DNA of 7,110 bases. It comes from Deltaproteobacteria bacterium. Its GTDB lineage: Bacteria > Desulfobacterota > UBA8473. Every line of letters starts with the position of its first letter. The first letter of the stretch is position 1. A model generated the notes under the pieces. That model worked only from the letters and a program-made list of their open reading frames with translations. It made no database searches and was not told the DNA's origin. The translations under genes and the position numbers were made by a program. Of this stretch, positions 6,200 to 7,110 are shown one piece after another. The stretch lies in the NCBI GenBank assembly GCA_030621455.1, contig JAUXHQ010000097.1, positions 1 through 7,110 on the forward strand, given 5' to 3'.

Positions 6200-6270
6200 G
6201 AAACCAGCAGACCTTTCTTTTAATATTTTAATTTAAGCTTTGAGCCCAATAGAGGCAACTTTTGGCACTT
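6174..6270. repeat. Second short-repeat cluster, between ATPase and cobN-like gene
   Basis: GCTCAAAG occurs at 6174-6181 and 6188-6195, and its complement CTTTGAGC at 6238-6245. GGCAACTTTTGGCACTT at 6254-6270 matches 4339-4355 in the earlier cluster at 16 of 17 bases. The first two copies lie within the final codons of the ATPase. Between the arms is an AT-rich run (6215-6236). The arms could pair around a loop of about 40 nt. I see no clear terminator here, so the cobN-like gene may be co-transcribed. Confidence 0.6.
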
Positions 6271-6298
6271 TACTATACAAGGCGCTTATAACTTAAAA

Positions 6299-6306
6299 AA
6301 GGAGGT
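6299..6306 (+). promoter_or_regulatory. Near-perfect Shine-Dalgarno of the cobN-like gene
   Basis: AAGGAGGT complements the 16S rRNA 3' end over its whole length and lies 4 nt before the ATG at 6311. It is the strongest ribosome site in the window and fixes the start, which matters because the encoded protein has a short N-terminus for its family. Confidence 0.8.
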
Positions 6307-6310
6307 CATC

Positions 6311-7110
6311 ATGGATATACCATGGATCGGATACTATCATTGCGAAGGGGAAAGAATATTTAGGGAATTTAGCGAGTATCGGAAGAGGTATGAAAGCCGA
6401 TCCGATGCTTTAAACTATCTTAATTCAGATAAAGTGGGAATATTCTTCCCTCGTAGTTTGTTGATAAAGAAGGACTCAGATCTAATCAATCTCCTTATCA
6501 GGGAATTGGAACGGAGAAAGATATTTCCTGTAACGGTTTTTGCCCAAAAAAAGGAATACGGAGGCCCTGGCTGCCCGGATGCTGAGGCCGGCCTCAAACT
6601 GTTAAAAGGGGTGGATCTGATTATCAACTGTGAAGCGTCGTTTCTCTTGCAGAGACCTGTCGGGGACAAGAGCGGATCGACTATCTTGGAAGAGCTCGAT
6701 ATACCTATCATTCAAGCCGTACATTCGAGTGCGAGAATAGAAGAAGAATGGAAAAAAGACCCGCAGGGGTTACACCCATCCACTCAGATCTATTGGATAG
6801 CCCAGCCGGAGTTTAACGGGACTATCGAACCTACCGTTATCAGCGCGAGAGATGAAAATAGCCATGATCCGTATGGCCCAAGAAGACCAATCCATGAAAG
6901 AGTCGGTTTTTTGCTGGACAGGGTCTGTGCGTGGCTGAAGCTAGGCAGGATCCCTGCTGAAAAACGAAGGGTAACATTTCTTTTGCACAAAAACCCTTGC
7001 GCCGGGGTTGAAGCATCCGTTGCCGGGGGAGCGGGGCTTGATACACTGGAGAGTGTTGTAAGGGTCATGCGGCAGATGCAAGAGAAAGGGTATACCATAA
7101 GAGACTGCCC
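6311..7110 (+). CDS. CobN/HmuS-like chelatase large subunit (partial, runs off right edge)
   Basis: The frame is open from ATG 6311 to the window end: 266 codons, no stop. Family members are usually over 1,100 residues, so most of the gene is outside. Visible pieces of the CobN/magnesium-chelatase-H fold are WIGYYH (5-10), a Rossmann-like VDLIINCEASFLL (101-113), IPIIQAVHSS (131-140), YWIAQPEFNGTIEP (161-174, the conserved PEFDG-type loop), and FLLHKNPCAGVEA (223-235) leading to AGLDTLESVVRVMRQM (241-256) and KGY. The N-terminus starts directly at the first conserved strand and lacks the roughly 150-200 residue leader of cobaltochelatase CobN. CobN inserts Co into hydrogenobyrinate diamide with CobS and CobT, neither of which is seen here. 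The relative HmuS of Bacteroides, encoded with a heme receptor and ABC importer, removes iron from heme. Position directly after the importer suggests chelation or dechelation of the imported ligand. Confidence 0.85.
   Translation, partial: MDIPWIGYYHCEGERIFREFSEYRKRYESRSDALNYLNSDKVGIFFPRSLLIKKDSDLINLLIRELERRKIFPVTVFAQKKEYGGPGCPDAEAGLKLLKGVDLIINCEASFLLQRPVGDKSGSTILEELDIPIIQAVHSSARIEEEWKKDPQGLHPSTQIYWIAQPEFNGTIEPTVISARDENSHDPYGPRRPIHERVGFLLDRVCAWLKLGRIPAEKRRVTFLLHKNPCAGVEASVAGGAGLDTLESVVRVMRQMQEKGYTIRDC

Noticed and set aside
6262..6292. Separate promoter for the cobN-like gene (TTGGCA ... TATAAC)
   Set aside because: The spacer is 19 bp, the -35 box falls in the repeat unit, and both boxes deviate from consensus. 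Co-transcription with the transporter is at least as likely.
6415..7098. Minus-strand open frames opposite the cobN-like gene
   Set aside because: They have no family features and lie opposite a clearly CobN-like + strand frame that is open to the window edge.

Overview
The window looks like part of a chromosome from a Gram-negative anaerobe, most plausibly a Desulfobacterota (deltaproteobacterial) or similar bacterium. The support is an outer-membrane TonB-dependent receptor, a CooT-type small nickel-binding protein of the kind common in CO/H2-metabolising anaerobes, a CobN-like chelatase placed next to a transporter, mid-range base composition, and ordinary sigma-70-like and Shine-Dalgarno signals. 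The assignment is inference; no marker gene is present.

Layout. All recognisable genes are on the + strand. Positions 2-127 look like the last 41 codons of an unidentified upstream gene. A near-consensus promoter (124-151) follows, then a leader of about 175 nt that can fold into a three-way junction and ends in a very strong intrinsic terminator (273-332). A small CooT-family gene (371-565) comes next. The 412-base gap from 566 to 977 has two parts: a hairpin-rich segment ending in a T-tract (578-710), and a 181-nt imperfect palindrome (754-934) that resembles a dispersed, MITE/REP-like repeat. Then come the TonB-dependent receptor (978-3188), a periplasmic binding protein (3202-4290), a FecCD/BtuC-type permease (4386-5408), its ATPase (5408-6199, stop/start overlap TAATG) and a CobN/HmuS-like chelatase large subunit (6311 to the right edge, truncated by the window).

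How the genes work together. Receptor, binding protein, permease and ATPase form a complete two-membrane uptake route for a metal chelate (siderophore, corrinoid, heme or other metallo-tetrapyrrole, or a nickel/cobalt chelate). The CobN-like protein at the end suggests that the imported ligand is a tetrapyrrole, or that the imported metal is handled by a tetrapyrrole chelatase/dechelatase. The set has the same components as Bacteroides hmuRSTUV, in which the CobN-like HmuS takes iron out of heme. It also resembles TonB/ABC/CobN clusters that comparative genomics has linked to nickel or cobalt. The neighbouring CooT-like gene leans towards nickel, but it has its own promoter and probably its own terminator.

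Non-coding structure. Two intergenic regions (after the binding protein and after the ATPase) carry related short repeats based on an AACTTTAGGCACTT-like unit and its inverse. These repeats run into the coding sequence and supply the last codons and stops of the genes before them. The features most worth following up are the leader RNA before cooT, the 181-nt palindrome before the receptor, the repeat clusters, and the link between a short-N-terminus CobN and an import system.
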